64,000 nucleotides of DNA from Burkholderia sp. WAC0059 (GCF_002870125.1 NZ_PNEO01000001.1:124001-188000); one strand, 5' to 3'. Counted from the stretch's first letter, positions 16,736 through 26,078 are shown. Made by a program: numbers and translations. Notes: a model not told the origin generated them from the letters alone.

Positions 16736-18331
16736 GTGTCGATACGGGTTTTGTCGCAACGTCAGCGCCTGCGCAGATGGGTGGCGGCGCGCGGCGCGTT
16801 CGCCGCGCAGTTCATCGGCAACCGCCCCGTCTTCGGCGGCCTCTCGGGCACGGCCGTCGCCACGGTGATGGCGGCGCTCACTTTCCACGCGATCTATGCC
16901 GCGCGCGCCGACGAGTTCCGGTATGCGGCCGGGAATTCGAGCAATATCGTCACGATCGTCGACGACGATCTCGAACGCAATTTCGAGCTCTACGACCTGT
17001 CGCTCCAGGCCGTGGTCTCGGGCGCCGAAAACGCCGGGACGTGGACGCTGCCCGCGCCGCTGCGGCAGCGGGTGCTGTTCGACCGCGCGACGGTCGCGTC
17101 GTATCTCGGCGGCGCCTACGTGGTGGACGCGCAGGGGCGCGTCAAGGCCTCGCAGACCGGGCGCGTCGATGCCGCCGTCTCGCTGGCCGACCGGGACTAT
17201 TTCATTGCCCAGCAGCGCGATCCGTCGGTGGGGCTCTACATTTCGCATCCCTATCGCTCGCGGCTGCGCAACGGCGTGCAGACGGTGGGGCTGACGCGGC
17301 GCATCAACGCGCCGGACGGCACGTTCGACGGCGTGGCGCTGCTCGGCATCCGCATCGAATATTTCCAGCGGCTGCTCGACCAGGTGAACGCCGGCGCGCA
17401 CGGCCGCGTCTTCATCATGCTCGACGACGGCGTCATGCTCGCGGACAAGCCGGCCATCCCCGGCCGCGTCGGCGCTGACTATTCGGGCTCGCGCAACTTC
17501 GCGATCATGGCGAGCCACGCGTCGGGCACCTTCACGGCGCGCTCGTCGATCGACGGTGTCGAGCGGATGTTCACCTATGCACGCGTCGGCGACACGCGGT
17601 TGATCGTCTGCGTGGCGCCGGCCGTCGACGACGTGCTGGCCGGCTGGCGCCGGCGCAGCCTGTTGGCCATCGTGATGACGACGGTGATCGGCGGGGCCTA
17701 CGTGGCCGTGTCCTGGCTGCTGGCGTTCGCGCTGCGCGACAAGCTCGTCGCCGAGGCCAGGCTGCTGCGGCTGGCCGTGACCGATCCGCTGACGGGCCTC
17801 GCGAACCGCCGCGCGCTCGATGTGCGGCTGGCCGAGGAGTGGCAGCGCGCGGTGCGAGATTGCGTGCCGCTTTCGGTGCTGTTCGTCGATATCGACCACT
17901 TCAAGCGCTTCAACGACACCTACGGCCACGCGGCCGGCGACGAGGTGCTGACCGTGGTGGCCCAGCGCATCGTCTCGGGGGTGCGACGTCTGCCCGACAT
18001 GGTGGCGCGCTACGGCGGCGAGGAATTCGCGGTGGTGTTGCCGGGCGCGCCGGCCGCCAGCGCGTGGCGCGTGGCCGAGAAGCTGCGCAGGCGGGTCGAG
18101 GCCGCCAATCTCGCGAACCGGGAGACCGCGTACGGCCGCGTGACGATCAGCGTGGGATGCGCGACCTGCCATCCGCCCGAGGGCGGCAGCCCGGCGAAAC
18201 TCGTGGCCGCGGCCGACGCTCAGCTCTACGTCGCCAAGGAGGCGGGCCGCAATCAGGTCAGGGCGACGGAGATCATGGGCGCCGACGAGCCGGAGGCGCC
18301 GCCGCTCGCCGGGCAGCGGGAAGTGGGGTGA
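16736..18331 (+). CDS. membrane diguanylate cyclase with periplasmic Cache-type sensor and GGDEF domain
   Basis: 531 residues from the GTG at 16736 (AGGAG eight bases upstream; no nearby ATG in frame). Layout: an N-terminal membrane helix (about 35-55), a periplasmic sensor of the double-Cache type (about 60-300, including SLADRDYFIAQQRDPSVGLY), and a second helix (SLLAIVMTTVIGGAYVAVSW). A C-terminal GGDEF domain starts at DPLTGLANRRALD. The active site is GGEEF (427-431). RLPD (418-421), five residues before, is an intact RxxD inhibitory site, so the enzyme should make c-di-GMP with product feedback. The ligand of the sensor is unknown. No phosphodiesterase is adjacent. Confidence 0.93.
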   Translation: MSIRVLSQRQRLRRWVAARGAFAAQFIGNRPVFGGLSGTAVATVMAALTFHAIYAARADEFRYAAGNSSNIVTIVDDDLERNFELYDLSLQAVVSGAENAGTWTLPAPLRQRVLFDRATVASYLGGAYVVDAQGRVKASQTGRVDAAVSLADRDYFIAQQRDPSVGLYISHPYRSRLRNGVQTVGLTRRINAPDGTFDGVALLGIRIEYFQRLLDQVNAGAHGRVFIMLDDGVMLADKPAIPGRVGADYSGSRNFAIMASHASGTFTARSSIDGVERMFTYARVGDTRLIVCVAPAVDDVLAGWRRRSLLAIVMTTVIGGAYVAVSWLLAFALRDKLVAEARLLRLAVTDPLTGLANRRALDVRLAEEWQRAVRDCVPLSVLFVDIDHFKRFNDTYGHAAGDEVLTVVAQRIVSGVRRLPDMVARYGGEEFAVVLPGAPAASAWRVAEKLRRRVEAANLANRETAYGRVTISVGCATCHPPEGGSPAKLVAAADAQLYVAKEAGRNQVRATEIMGADEPEAPPLAGQREVG

Positions 18332-18411
18332 CGCGCGCGGCGCACGCTGCCGCCTGCACGGTCTTCTTGCCGGGGCGGCCGGCGCAAGCCGGTTATCGGC
18401 GTGAAGCAGCC

Positions 18412-18816
18412 CTAGCGCGCGGACTTCGACAGCCGGTGTCCGAGCCCGAGGTTGGAAACGATCTGCCAGGTGTAGACGCGCGAATAGTGGACGCCGAACT
18501 GCCGGCTGATGAGTTCGCGTACCCGGCCGTTGGTCCACGTGTCGCTCGGAAAGCCGTGCTCGCGCGCGGAGCCGAGGAGCGCGCTCGCGATCCACGAGAG
18601 CGCGGCCTGGTTCAGCACGGAAGGCCGGCCGCCGACGCTCATCTGCTTGAGCGCGTCGATGCCGCCGCCTTCGACGATCGACTTGTAGCGCCGCACCGTC
18701 TGGGCGGACAGATGCAGCGAATCCGCGACCGTGTTGACCGAGGCGCCTTCGATGAGCATCTGGCCGGCGGCGATTCTTCGCGCCACGCTGGGCAGGTTTT
18801 CCGTTCGGGTAAGCAT
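18412..18816 (-). CDS. IS630-type helix-turn-helix protein without a transposase domain
   Basis: 134 residues from the ATG at 18816 (MLTRTENLPSVARRIAAGQM); a longer start at 18849 is possible and neither has a strong ribosome site. The first half is a helix-turn-helix (LIEGASVNTVADSLHLSAQT, then VRRYKSIVEGGGIDALKQM). The second half is the winged helix seen in IS630-family transposases (TNGRVRELISRQFGVHYSRVYTWQIV). The DDE catalytic part is missing and the frame ends cleanly with LGHRLSKSAR. It looks like a domesticated DNA-binding domain, perhaps a regulator, rather than a recent IS fragment. No inverted repeats are seen nearby. Confidence 0.75.
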   Translation of the reverse strand: MLTRTENLPSVARRIAAGQMLIEGASVNTVADSLHLSAQTVRRYKSIVEGGGIDALKQMSVGGRPSVLNQAALSWIASALLGSAREHGFPSDTWTNGRVRELISRQFGVHYSRVYTWQIVSNLGLGHRLSKSAR

Positions 18817-19377
18817 GGGATGACTCGTCGACGAAAGATTCCGATCCATGCGGTGCGCATGCGCACCGCGCCAATAAGCCTTTTCCGGTGTCCCGCCCGA
18901 TGCCGGGACAGGCATCGGACTACTGCTTCCTTTCAGTACTCAACGGATATTAATAAATGGTTTTGTCGGGATTGTGTATAACCCGGCGAAAAATAGTTTC
19001 CTTGACTTGTCGATTATCGTGGACTAATGGCGGAATCGGTTTTTCGTATGGGCGGGCAATACGGCCGGCTATTGCGTCATTCGGACGAATGGACCGGTGC
19101 GGCCGGCCGCCTTGGGATATGGGTTATCGAATTGCGCGACACCGGGTTTGTCCTTATTCCGCCTCGTTGAAATGCGCGCGGATGCCGGTCGATAAAAACG
19201 ATTTTGTCTGAACAGAATGTGACAAATCCGTGCCGGATGATTCGGGCGTGAGACGGAATGCGACGGCCGCCTGTTGCGAACGCGGACGCGCGGGGTCGGC
19301 CGGTGCGATGAGGGGAGCGATGGACGCGCTGCGGTTCTTGAGGGACCGGACGTTTCTTTGGGCCATTTAAGGTCCGT
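18817..19377. other. AT-richer intergenic region
   Basis: About 560 bases, less GC-rich than its surroundings. A plus-strand promoter-like pair is present: TTGACT (19002-19007), 17-base spacer, TAATGG (19025-19030). An inverted repeat TTTGTC/GACAAA (19203-19226) follows. A weak minus-strand frame (19154-19366, MAQRNVRSLKNRSASIA...) has no good ribosome site. With the plus-strand terminator at 19470-19497, a plus-strand RNA of up to about 460 bases is possible. Confidence 0.4.
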
Positions 19378-19455
19378 TTAATTTTCGTCGGTCAGGATGA
19401 GTTCAGCCGGATAACGTTCCGGCTTCAGTTTCATCATCAAGGTTCCCCTCAGCAT
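19378..19455 (-). CDS. possible 25-codon small protein
   Basis: Minus-strand frame beginning MLRGTL at 19455 with AGGGGACGTG before it, or at 19437 (MMKLKPERYPAELILTDEN) with GAGGGG before it. It lies 74 bases past the yigZ stop, so it could be a third-rate tail gene of that transcript. It overlaps, antisense, the orphan terminator transcript. The protein-like composition (KLKPERYPAELILTDEN) is the only support. It may instead be chance within a small RNA locus. Confidence 0.25.
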   Translation of the reverse strand: MLRGTLMMKLKPERYPAELILTDEN

Positions 19456-19469
19456 CACGTCCCCTGTTT

Positions 19470-19497
19470 GCCGCCGGCTTGCTGGCGGCATTTTTTT
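19470..19497 (+). terminator. intrinsic terminator, orphan
   Basis: Eight-pair stem (GCCGCC plus a wobble and a G-C pair) closed by a CTTG tetraloop, followed by A and seven T residues on the plus strand. Both flanking genes are on the minus strand, so it serves a plus-strand transcript with no annotated gene. A C-rich stretch (TTCCCCTCAGCATCACG, then TCCCCTG) precedes it, as in many Hfq-dependent small RNAs. Confidence 0.7.
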
Positions 19498-19529
19498 GCC
19501 CGGGTTTTTCCGGCGCCGTCGCGCGCCGC

Positions 19530-20138
19530 TCAATCGTCCGTCGTCGGCATCGTTTCGGGAAAGCGCGCGCGTCCCTGGGTCAGGTCGCGCAGCGCGACGC
19601 GAACGGCATCCTCGGCCACGGCCGGCAGGCGGATCGACAGTTGCACGCGCAGATCGTAGCGGGCGCCGGCGAGCGCGTACTGCCCGAGTTCGATCCAGTG
19701 GCGTACGCGCGCTTCGTCGGGGTAGTCGAGTTCGACCGTCAGCACCGTCTGCGCGATGCGCTCGACGCGCGAGGCCTGCTGCAAGGCCGTGGCGATGGCG
19801 TCCGTATAGGCGCGTACGAGCCCGCCCGCACCGAGCTTGATGCCACCGTAATAACGCACGACGGCGGCGAGCACGCCGTCGAGGTCGTGATGCCTCAGCA
19901 CTTCGAGAATCGGGCGGCCCGCGGTGCCGGACGGTTCGCCGTCGTCGGACATGCCCGATTGCCCGCCCGCGAGCAGGGCCCAGCAGACGTGCGTGGCACC
20001 CGGATGCTGTTCGCGCAGCCGTCCCAGCTCGGCCATGGCTGCGTCGCGATCGGCGACCGGCAGGGCCTCGGCAATAAAGCGGCTTTTGCGGATCTCGATC
20101 TCCGCGGTGACGGGGGCGGCAAGCGTGTAGGTCGGCAA
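19530..20138 (-). CDS. yigZ: YigZ/IMPACT family protein
   Basis: 202 residues. The N-terminal IMPACT domain shows EIEIRKSRFIAEALPV, ATHVCWALLAGG, SDDGEPSGTAGRPILEVL and the strongly conserved VVRYYGGIKLGAGGLVRAYTDA. A C-terminal ferredoxin-like DUF1949-type domain follows (from about residue 135). The start must be the TTG at 20138: an in-frame stop lies nine codons upstream and no ATG or GTG precedes the conserved region. The family is linked to translation or stress in eukaryotes; the bacterial role is not settled. Single-gene unit, cytoplasmic. Confidence 0.9.
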   Translation of the reverse strand: MPTYTLAAPVTAEIEIRKSRFIAEALPVADRDAAMAELGRLREQHPGATHVCWALLAGGQSGMSDDGEPSGTAGRPILEVLRHHDLDGVLAAVVRYYGGIKLGAGGLVRAYTDAIATALQQASRVERIAQTVLTVELDYPDEARVRHWIELGQYALAGARYDLRVQLSIRLPAVAEDAVRVALRDLTQGRARFPETMPTTDD

Positions 20139-20709
20139 GGCGGCAGCGTGGGTCGTTCGGATTCAGGCGGACGCGTCCGCGAGCGGGGCGCATGAGCCCC
20201 GTATGTTAACGCTGTTGGCATACTGACCGGCGGGGGCAGGCTTCGTCGCAATCAATCGTCGCGATTAATATTGTCAATTTCGGTAATGGACCGTTGCGCA
20301 CCATGAGCGTGACGGCGCGGGGACGAAACGGGATAATGCGAAGCGTGACGGGTCTAGCCTCCGGCTGGGGCGACGCCGGATCTCCTCAATCCGGTGATCC
20401 GTCATGCTCTTCCCCTCTTCTTCCGCTGTTTTTCTTTTCTCCCTGGTTTACGAAGCTTGCGACGGCAAGGCGTTTTCGCGCGCGGTTACGCGACGCTTTC
20501 AACGCAACGTGAACGGAATGAACGGTTGCCTCGTGTTTCGCAACATCGGACAGCGATGTGGCGGCGGCACCGGTTCGTGTAGCTTCCTTGTCTTGCGCCG
20601 CTTATGATTCGGATGACTGAGGATTAAGGGCAGCCTACCCTGCGCCGCGCAACCGTTATTCGGCGCGCGCGAAAGAAAGCGCAAGGCAGGCGGGGAAGGC
20701 GGACGGCGT
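20139..20709. other. intergenic, no convincing gene
   Basis: About 570 bases between yigZ and the ClC gene, both minus. It contains a small hairpin (CCGGAT-CTCCTCA-ATCCGG near 20378-20396) and a pyrimidine-rich tract (CTCTTCCCCTCTTCTTCCGC). Short frames on both strands look random. Function unknown. Confidence 0.4.
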
Positions 20710-22065
20710 TTATCGCGAGCGGTTCGTCGTGCCGGCCGGTTGCGGGTCCGATGCCGCCATCCGCGGCACGGCGGCCGGACGCGGACGGGCGGCGCGGGTT
20801 TGCAGCAGCTTGAAGGTCGAGACCGATCCGGCCGTACAGAACGCCATCGGAATCAGGAAGTCGTGGCCGACACGCGTGAATTCGAACATCAGCACGATGG
20901 CGGTCAGCGGCATCTGCATGGATGCCCCGAGGAATGCCGCGGCGCCCACGATCGCGAACGCGCCCGTCGTCGCGCCGGGCCACGCGAGGCTCCACGCTCC
21001 GCCCAGCACGATGGCGAGCAGCGCGCCGTTGGTCAGGCCCGGCGTGAGCAGGCCGCCCTCGGCGCCCGCGCGCAGGCTGCCGGCTTCGATGGCGACCTTG
21101 AGAAGCAGCAGGACGGCGGCGAGGCCGATGGCGAGGTCGCCGTCGAACGAGAGGCCGGCCGGCCCCTTGCCGTTGCCGGCCAGTTGCGGGAAGTAGATGG
21201 CGAGCAGGCCGATTACCGCGAAGTTGAGCACCGAGAGGAGGATCAGGCGCGCGTCCTTCGGCGCGTTCGCGCGGGCGCTCGTCGTGATGCGCACGAAGTA
21301 CCACGCGGCGAGGCCAAACACTGGGCCGAACAGCGCGGACCAGACGACGAGCGGTTCGCTCAGCGCGAGCGCCGGCACGGCATATTGATGATCGTTGCCG
21401 AGTCCGATCCAGGCCACGATGGCGGCCAGCGCGGAGGTGACGACGGCGGGCACGAGCGCCGACCATTCGAACGTGCCGAGCAGGACTTCGAGCACGAACA
21501 GCGCGCCGCCGAGCGGAACGTTGTAGACCGCGGCCAGACCGGCGCCGGCGCCGCAGGCGACCATGATGCGGCAGTCGGCGCTGCTGAGCCCGGCGCGGTG
21601 CGCGAGCCAGCCGGCCCAGACCGCGCCGATCTCGCGCGGGGCGACCTCGCGGCCGAGCGGCGAGCCCATCGCGACCGTGATGATCTGCAGTAGGGCGTGG
21701 GCAGTCGTGCTGACGATCGGCATGCGCGGATCTTTCGAACCGACCGCCTTCTTGATGCTCACGAGCGGGCGGCCGAAGCGGTAGACCGCCCACCAGCCGA
21801 AGCCGGCGATAAGCCCGCACAGCACGAAGACGGCGACGCGGCGCAGCGGCGCGGCCGCGCTCACGCCGCTCAGGAAACTCTCGTCGCTGATGACGTGGTC
21901 GAGGCTGTAGCCGTAGGAGAGGTGCTGGATGGCGTGCAGCAGCAGCGCGAGCAGCATGCCGCCGAGGCCGGCGCCGAGGCCGGTCAGCAACGTGACGACG
22001 GACAGGACGACGAGCGAGCTGCGCGGTTCGGGCGTCGGAGCGGAAGGCGTCGGGGCGGCGTTCAT
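20710..22065 (-). CDS. ClC-family voltage-gated chloride channel/antiporter
   Basis: 451 residues from the ATG at 22065; a TTG five codons earlier is possible. Multi-span protein with the ClC landmarks GSPLGREVAPREIGAVWAGW (the GREGP-type anion-binding motif, here GREVAP) and GAGAGLAAVYNVPLGGALFV. The later block AGAEGGLLTPGLTNGALLAI and the AAFLGASMQMPLTAIVLMFE segment are also typical. It carries chloride or a related anion, possibly coupled to protons, across the inner membrane. There is no C-terminal CBS domain. The Val in place of Gly in GREGP is a small deviation. It is monocistronic and divergent from the chemoreceptor. Confidence 0.9.
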   Translation of the reverse strand: MNAAPTPSAPTPEPRSSLVVLSVVTLLTGLGAGLGGMLLALLLHAIQHLSYGYSLDHVISDESFLSGVSAAAPLRRVAVFVLCGLIAGFGWWAVYRFGRPLVSIKKAVGSKDPRMPIVSTTAHALLQIITVAMGSPLGREVAPREIGAVWAGWLAHRAGLSSADCRIMVACGAGAGLAAVYNVPLGGALFVLEVLLGTFEWSALVPAVVTSALAAIVAWIGLGNDHQYAVPALALSEPLVVWSALFGPVFGLAAWYFVRITTSARANAPKDARLILLSVLNFAVIGLLAIYFPQLAGNGKGPAGLSFDGDLAIGLAAVLLLLKVAIEAGSLRAGAEGGLLTPGLTNGALLAIVLGGAWSLAWPGATTGAFAIVGAAAFLGASMQMPLTAIVLMFEFTRVGHDFLIPMAFCTAGSVSTFKLLQTRAARPRPAAVPRMAASDPQPAGTTNRSR

Positions 22066-22594
22066 GGCATGCCAGGGCAATGAGTAATGGATCGGGGTTG
22101 ATGACTTACACGCATCTTACCTTTATTGCAATATGATATAGATGAATTATTGGTTTATATCAATGATCTATACTCATGACGGGGTTCCATGCAAGGGGCT
22201 ACGCGCTGCGGGGTTCCCCTGCGAGCTCGATGATATTCGCGAGTCATTCGCCGGGGAATTAGCAAGACAGATCCCGGCATTGAAATCGATTATCGCCGAA
22301 TGGCGATGTGCGGGGCGCTTGCATGGCAACCGCTGAAAGCGGAAATACCGGAGACGATTTCAAGGGAGCGGGGCGCGTAATGGCGCCGCTGGTTTGACAT
22401 CCGGCGGCTTTGGCCAGCGGCGGGCGTCCGGCCGATTTTCTCCCTCAATGCCGGATCGTACCGACCGTGCCGTCCATGCCATCCGGCGAATCGCGGCATC
22501 CGGTTTGCCGCGGAAATTAAAGATTTTTATTCGAGCGCCGTTAGCTGATTAATCCCGTCCGTCGATCGGTCGCATTCAAACAGAAAGAAACGGC
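22066..22594. other. divergent AT-rich intergenic region
   Basis: About 530 bases between the ClC gene and the chemoreceptor. The first 130 bases are strongly AT-rich (ATTGCAATATGATATAGATG) and may hold the ClC promoter. A FliA-type promoter lies at 22518-22544. A 64-codon plus frame at 22142 lacks a ribosome site and is not called. Confidence 0.5.
22518..22544 (+). promoter_or_regulatory. flagellar sigma-28 (FliA) promoter
   Basis: TAAA, exactly 15 bases, then GCCGTTAG, which differs from the consensus TAAA-N15-GCCGATAA at two positions. It ends 50 bases before the start codon of a methyl-accepting chemotaxis protein, the class of gene FliA usually drives. Confidence 0.75.
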
Positions 22595-24139
22595 ATGCTT
22601 AAAATCCCCTTCTCGAAACGCCTCTGGATTCCGGTGATCGTCAGCCTCCTGTGTCTGGCGGTCGTTTCGGTCATCTACGCCTACGAGCTGCGCGAGGTGC
22701 GCCTCGACGAGCGCAAGGCCGCGCTCGAGGAAGTCACGCAAAGCGCGATCGGCATCGTCGAGGCCGATGCGGCGAGAGTCTCGGCCGGCACGATGAGCCT
22801 CGCGGACGCGCAGAAGGACGCGCTCGCCAGGGTCCGCGTCATGCGTTTCGGCGACACGGGCTATTTCGCCGTGGCCGACACCAACGTGAATATCCTGATG
22901 CACGCGTTCCTGCCGAAGCTCGAGGGCACCAACGCGAGGAATCTGCACGATCCCAACGGCGTCTACATGTGGGCGGACCTCGTGAAGATCGCCGAGGATC
23001 ACGGCAGCGGCTTTCTCACCTACATCTGGCCGAAACCCGGTTCGACGACGCTCGCGCCCAAGCTCGGCTACGTGGCCGAATACAAGCCCTGGGGCTGGAT
23101 TCTGCTGACGGGCCTCTACATCGACGACATCCAGACCGCCTTCTGGCATTCGCTCTATCAACTGCTGGCCGTGCTGGTCGTCGCGGGCGTCCTGCTCGCG
23201 GCGACGGCGGCCTACGTGAATCGCGGCCTGCGCCGCGCGCTCGGCGGCGAGCCCGAATACGCGGCCGAGATCGTCAATCAGATCGCCGACAACAATCTGT
23301 CGCTCGACGTGGACGTCCGCCCCGGCGACGACAGCAGCCTGTTGAGCGCGATGAAACGCATGCGGGCCCAGCTCGTCTCCGCGATCGGCACGATCAAGAC
23401 GTCCGCCGAGTCGATCGCCACGGCCAGCAGCCAGATCGCGGCCGGCAACCAGGATCTCGCGCATCGCACCGAGGAGCAGGCCGCCTCGCTGGAACAGACG
23501 GCGGCCAGCATGGAAGAGCTCAGCACGGCCGTGGGGCGCAATACGGAAAATGCCCAGCAGGCGACTGACGTTGCCGCGCAAACGTTAAAGGTGGCCGAGC
23601 AGGGCGGCGAGGTGGTGGGGCGCGTGGTGCAGACCATGGAGGGCATCAGGGCCAGCTCCGACCGCATCGCCGGGATCGTCGACATGATCGACGGCATCGC
23701 GTTCCAGACCAACATCCTCGCGCTGAACGCGGCCGTCGAGGCGGCGCGGGCCGGCGAGCAGGGACGCGGCTTCGCCGTCGTGGCTTCCGAGGTCCGCAGC
23801 CTCGCGCAGCGCTCGGCGACGGCGGCGCGCGAGATCAAGGCGCTGATCGAGGAGGCGGCGTCGCGCGTCGAGCAGGGTTCCGGGTTCGTTCAGGAGGCCG
23901 GCACGACCATGGAGGAGGTGACGCGCGCCGTGCATCGCGTCAGCGCGCTGATGACCGAAATCTCGGCGGCCTCGCGGGAGCAGAGCCTCGGCGTCGAGCA
24001 GGTGCACCAGGCGATCGGCCACATGGATGCCGTGACCCAGCAGAACTCCGCGCTCGTCGAGCAGGCGACCGCCGCGGCGCATTCGCTCGATTCTCAGGCG
24101 GGCGACCTCAAGACGGTCGTGGCCGCGTTCCGGTTGTAG
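22595..24139 (+). CDS. methyl-accepting chemotaxis protein with single Cache sensor
   Basis: 514 residues. An N-terminal helix ([20 protein letters not shown]) is followed by a periplasmic sCache_2-type sensor (about 35-185, [20 protein letters not shown], then [20 protein letters not shown]). Then a second helix, a HAMP segment (about 210-265) and the cytoplasmic signalling domain. The hairpin tip is intact ([40 protein letters not shown]), so it should couple to CheA/CheW. There is no C-terminal CheR-binding pentapeptide; it ends AAFRL. The ligand is unknown; this sensor type often binds small organic acids. A FliA-type promoter precedes it. Confidence 0.95.
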   Translation: MLKIPFSKRLWIPVIVSLLCLAVVSVIYAYELREVRLDERKAALEEVTQSAIGIVEADAARVSAGTMSLADAQKDALARVRVMRFGDTGYFAVADTNVNILMHAFLPKLEGTNARNLHDPNGVYMWADLVKIAEDHGSGFLTYIWPKPGSTTLAPKLGYVAEYKPWGWILLTGLYIDDIQTAFWHSLYQLLAVLVVAGVLLAATAAYVNRGLRRALGGEPEYAAEIVNQIADNNLSLDVDVRPGDDSSLLSAMKRMRAQLVSAIGTIKTSAESIATASSQIAAGNQDLAHRTEEQAASLEQTAASMEELSTAVGRNTENAQQATDVAAQTLKVAEQGGEVVGRVVQTMEGIRASSDRIAGIVDMIDGIAFQTNILALNAAVEAARAGEQGRGFAVVASEVRSLAQRSATAAREIKALIEEAASRVEQGSGFVQEAGTTMEEVTRAVHRVSALMTEISAASREQSLGVEQVHQAIGHMDAVTQQNSALVEQATAAAHSLDSQAGDLKTVVAAFRL

Positions 24140-24215
24140 GCGGCGCGCGACTCCCTTCTGCACTTCCGTGGCGCGGCCGGCTTCGTCGCCGCGTCAGGAG
24201 CGTACGGGGCGCACG

Positions 24216-26078
24216 TCAGGCCTCGTGCGTGGATGCCGTTTCGGCCGGTGCCGGATGATGGCGCCGGCTTAGCGCCCCGATCACGGCCTTCTTCTTGCGG
24301 TAGGTGTCGGCCGCCGTCGAAAGGATTTTCCAGAGCTCGTCGTTGTTCGGCGACATGTAGCGGATGATGCCGCTTTCGACGATGTCCGCAGGATTTCTCA
24401 AGCCGGGGTCGTGGTCTCCCGGCGTGCGGGCTGACTGCGAAAGCTGCGCCAGCTTCGCGTCGCTCAACTCGGTGCCGGTCGCGTTCGCGCTGTCGAGGAA
24501 CTCGGGATGGAACTGCACGCCGATGATGGGTGCCGCGCCCGAGTAGATGGGCTCGACGGCCATGATCCAGTCGTTGCGGATGATGGCCGGCTCGATGTAC
24601 CGAAGGCGTTCCTGGTGTTCGGGAACGGCCTGGTGGTGATAGACGGCGGTTTGCAGGTTCTTCAGCGCGCCGCGGTAGAGCCCCTCGATGCCGTCGCGCC
24701 GGCCTGTCGCCGGCAGACGTCTCACGCCTTTCTGGTCGTCGCCGATGTGCTGAAGCAGCGTCGCGCCGAAGTAGACGCTCGTCATCTGGAAGCCCCGGCA
24801 AATCGCCATCAACGGCACACCCTTCTTGAGCGATTCGCGGATGAGCGCCAGCTCCATGATCGAGCGCCGGTAGTCGCCGCCCCAGTTCGTGTGCTCGCCT
24901 TCCGGTTCACCGTATAGCTCCGGCGGCACGTCCTCGCCGCCGGGCAGCACGACGGCGTCGCTTTGCCCGACGAGCGTCCGGGCCTTGGCGACGATCGCGT
25001 TGATGGCCGGATTCTCGTCGCCGTTGCGCTCGGCGGCCTCGTCTGCGAGCGTCAGCAACTGCTGGGCGATCGACTTGCCGGACGCGTCGTCGCGGCGCAC
25101 CTGGCCGAGCAACCGCTCGACTTCGGCGTTCAGCGCGTCCTTCGACTGCGCCGGCGATTGCATGGCGACGCGCAGCGTCAGGACGTCAGCGACGTCCTGT
25201 AGCTTGGCGCCGACTCTCGGCACGCTGACGCCGCGGCTGCCCGGAGAGACGAGCGTTGCGACGGCCGGCTTCGTCGTGCCGGCGGTGTTCGCCGTCTCGC
25301 CGTCGAGGTCGAAGCGGCCGGCGGCGCCGTCGAGAAACGCGTTCTTTACGTTGCTGCGGACGATCCGCGAATTCGAGATCGAACTGTTCAGGAAGTGTGT
25401 GCCGCGCAGCGTGCAGCCGTCGAACGTCGAGTCGGCGATGGTCGCGTCTTCGAAGCTGCCGTCGACGATTTCCCGACATTCGCGAAAGTCGACGTCGGCC
25501 AGTTTCGCTCCGACGAACATCGTGTTGCGCAGGCTGCTGTTCTCGAACGTGCACCTGTCCAGCCGGGCCTCGCCGAACGAGGCATGGTCGAACTTGCAAT
25601 GTTTCCATCGGCAATCCGAAAAGTCGGCGTCGGCGAGCGCGTCCCAATTGAACGTGCAGCGCTCGAACTCGACGTCCTTCACGCTGGCTTTCGAGAGCGA
25701 GAGCCCGCCGTTGCCGTCGAACGCACCGCCCGTAAGCCGTTTCTCGTAGCCGGCCTGTTCCAGCGCCGCGGCGAGATCGAGCCGGCCGTCTGCCGTGCGC
25801 GGGCCCCCGGTTTCGCCGTCGAGCAGGCGTTTGAGTTCGCGAGGGGAAATTTCGTCGGGTTTTCCCTCGCGTTCCGGCGGGGCGGGGCGTGCTCCGTCTT
25901 CCGGTCCGGTCGAATGTCGCCGCTTCGCGGGGACCGTGCGGGGCGGCAATGCGAAAAGTCCGGGCACCGTCGAGCGTGTCGTCGCGGTGCGCGTGGACGG
26001 TGGCGTGCCGGCTAGAGTATCGGGACGATCGGGCGGATTTTCGGTCTTCGGGGCTGCGGCCTTCAGGTCAATCTTCAT
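24216..26078 (-). CDS. pentapeptide-repeat / peptidase C26 (gamma-glutamyl hydrolase-like) fusion, candidate effector
   Basis: 620 residues from the ATG at 26078; an ATG 30 codons earlier is possible. Residues 1-80 are Pro/Thr/Arg-rich and disordered, with no Sec signal. Residues about 125-250 form pentapeptide-type repeats (FERCTFNWDALADADFSDCR and on to FLNSSISNSRIVRSNVKNAF). The C-terminal part is a class I glutamine-amidotransferase-like C26 domain: VVLPGGEDVPPELYGEP, nucleophile Cys427 (MAICRGFQM), HHQAV, and His524/Glu526 (GVQFHPEF). Such domains hydrolyse gamma-glutamyl bonds. The disordered N-terminus and repeat domain resemble type III effectors, but no TTCG-N16-TTCG box was found upstream. 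Domains are seen; secretion is inference. Confidence 0.75.
   Translation of the reverse strand: MKIDLKAAAPKTENPPDRPDTLAGTPPSTRTATTRSTVPGLFALPPRTVPAKRRHSTGPEDGARPAPPEREGKPDEISPRELKRLLDGETGGPRTADGRLDLAAALEQAGYEKRLTGGAFDGNGGLSLSKASVKDVEFERCTFNWDALADADFSDCRWKHCKFDHASFGEARLDRCTFENSSLRNTMFVGAKLADVDFRECREIVDGSFEDATIADSTFDGCTLRGTHFLNSSISNSRIVRSNVKNAFLDGAAGRFDLDGETANTAGTTKPAVATLVSPGSRGVSVPRVGAKLQDVADVLTLRVAMQSPAQSKDALNAEVERLLGQVRRDDASGKSIAQQLLTLADEAAERNGDENPAINAIVAKARTLVGQSDAVVLPGGEDVPPELYGEPEGEHTNWGGDYRRSIMELALIRESLKKGVPLMAICRGFQMTSVYFGATLLQHIGDDQKGVRRLPATGRRDGIEGLYRGALKNLQTAVYHHQAVPEHQERLRYIEPAIIRNDWIMAVEPIYSGAAPIIGVQFHPEFLDSANATGTELSDAKLAQLSQSARTPGDHDPGLRNPADIVESGIIRYMSPNNDELWKILSTAADTYRKKKAVIGALSRRHHPAPAETASTHEA

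Noticed and set aside
19154-19366. 70-codon minus-strand frame MAQRNVRSLKNRSASIA...
   Set aside because: Weak ribosome site and low-complexity basic composition. It could be a tail gene of the yigZ transcript but support is too thin to call.
20294-20684. Several 60-70 codon frames between yigZ and the ClC gene
   Set aside because: They overlap each other in different frames and strands, and none has a ribosome site or recognisable sequence.
22142-22336. 64-codon plus-strand small protein upstream of the chemoreceptor
   Set aside because: No ribosome site, atypical composition, and it lies inside an AT-rich control region.
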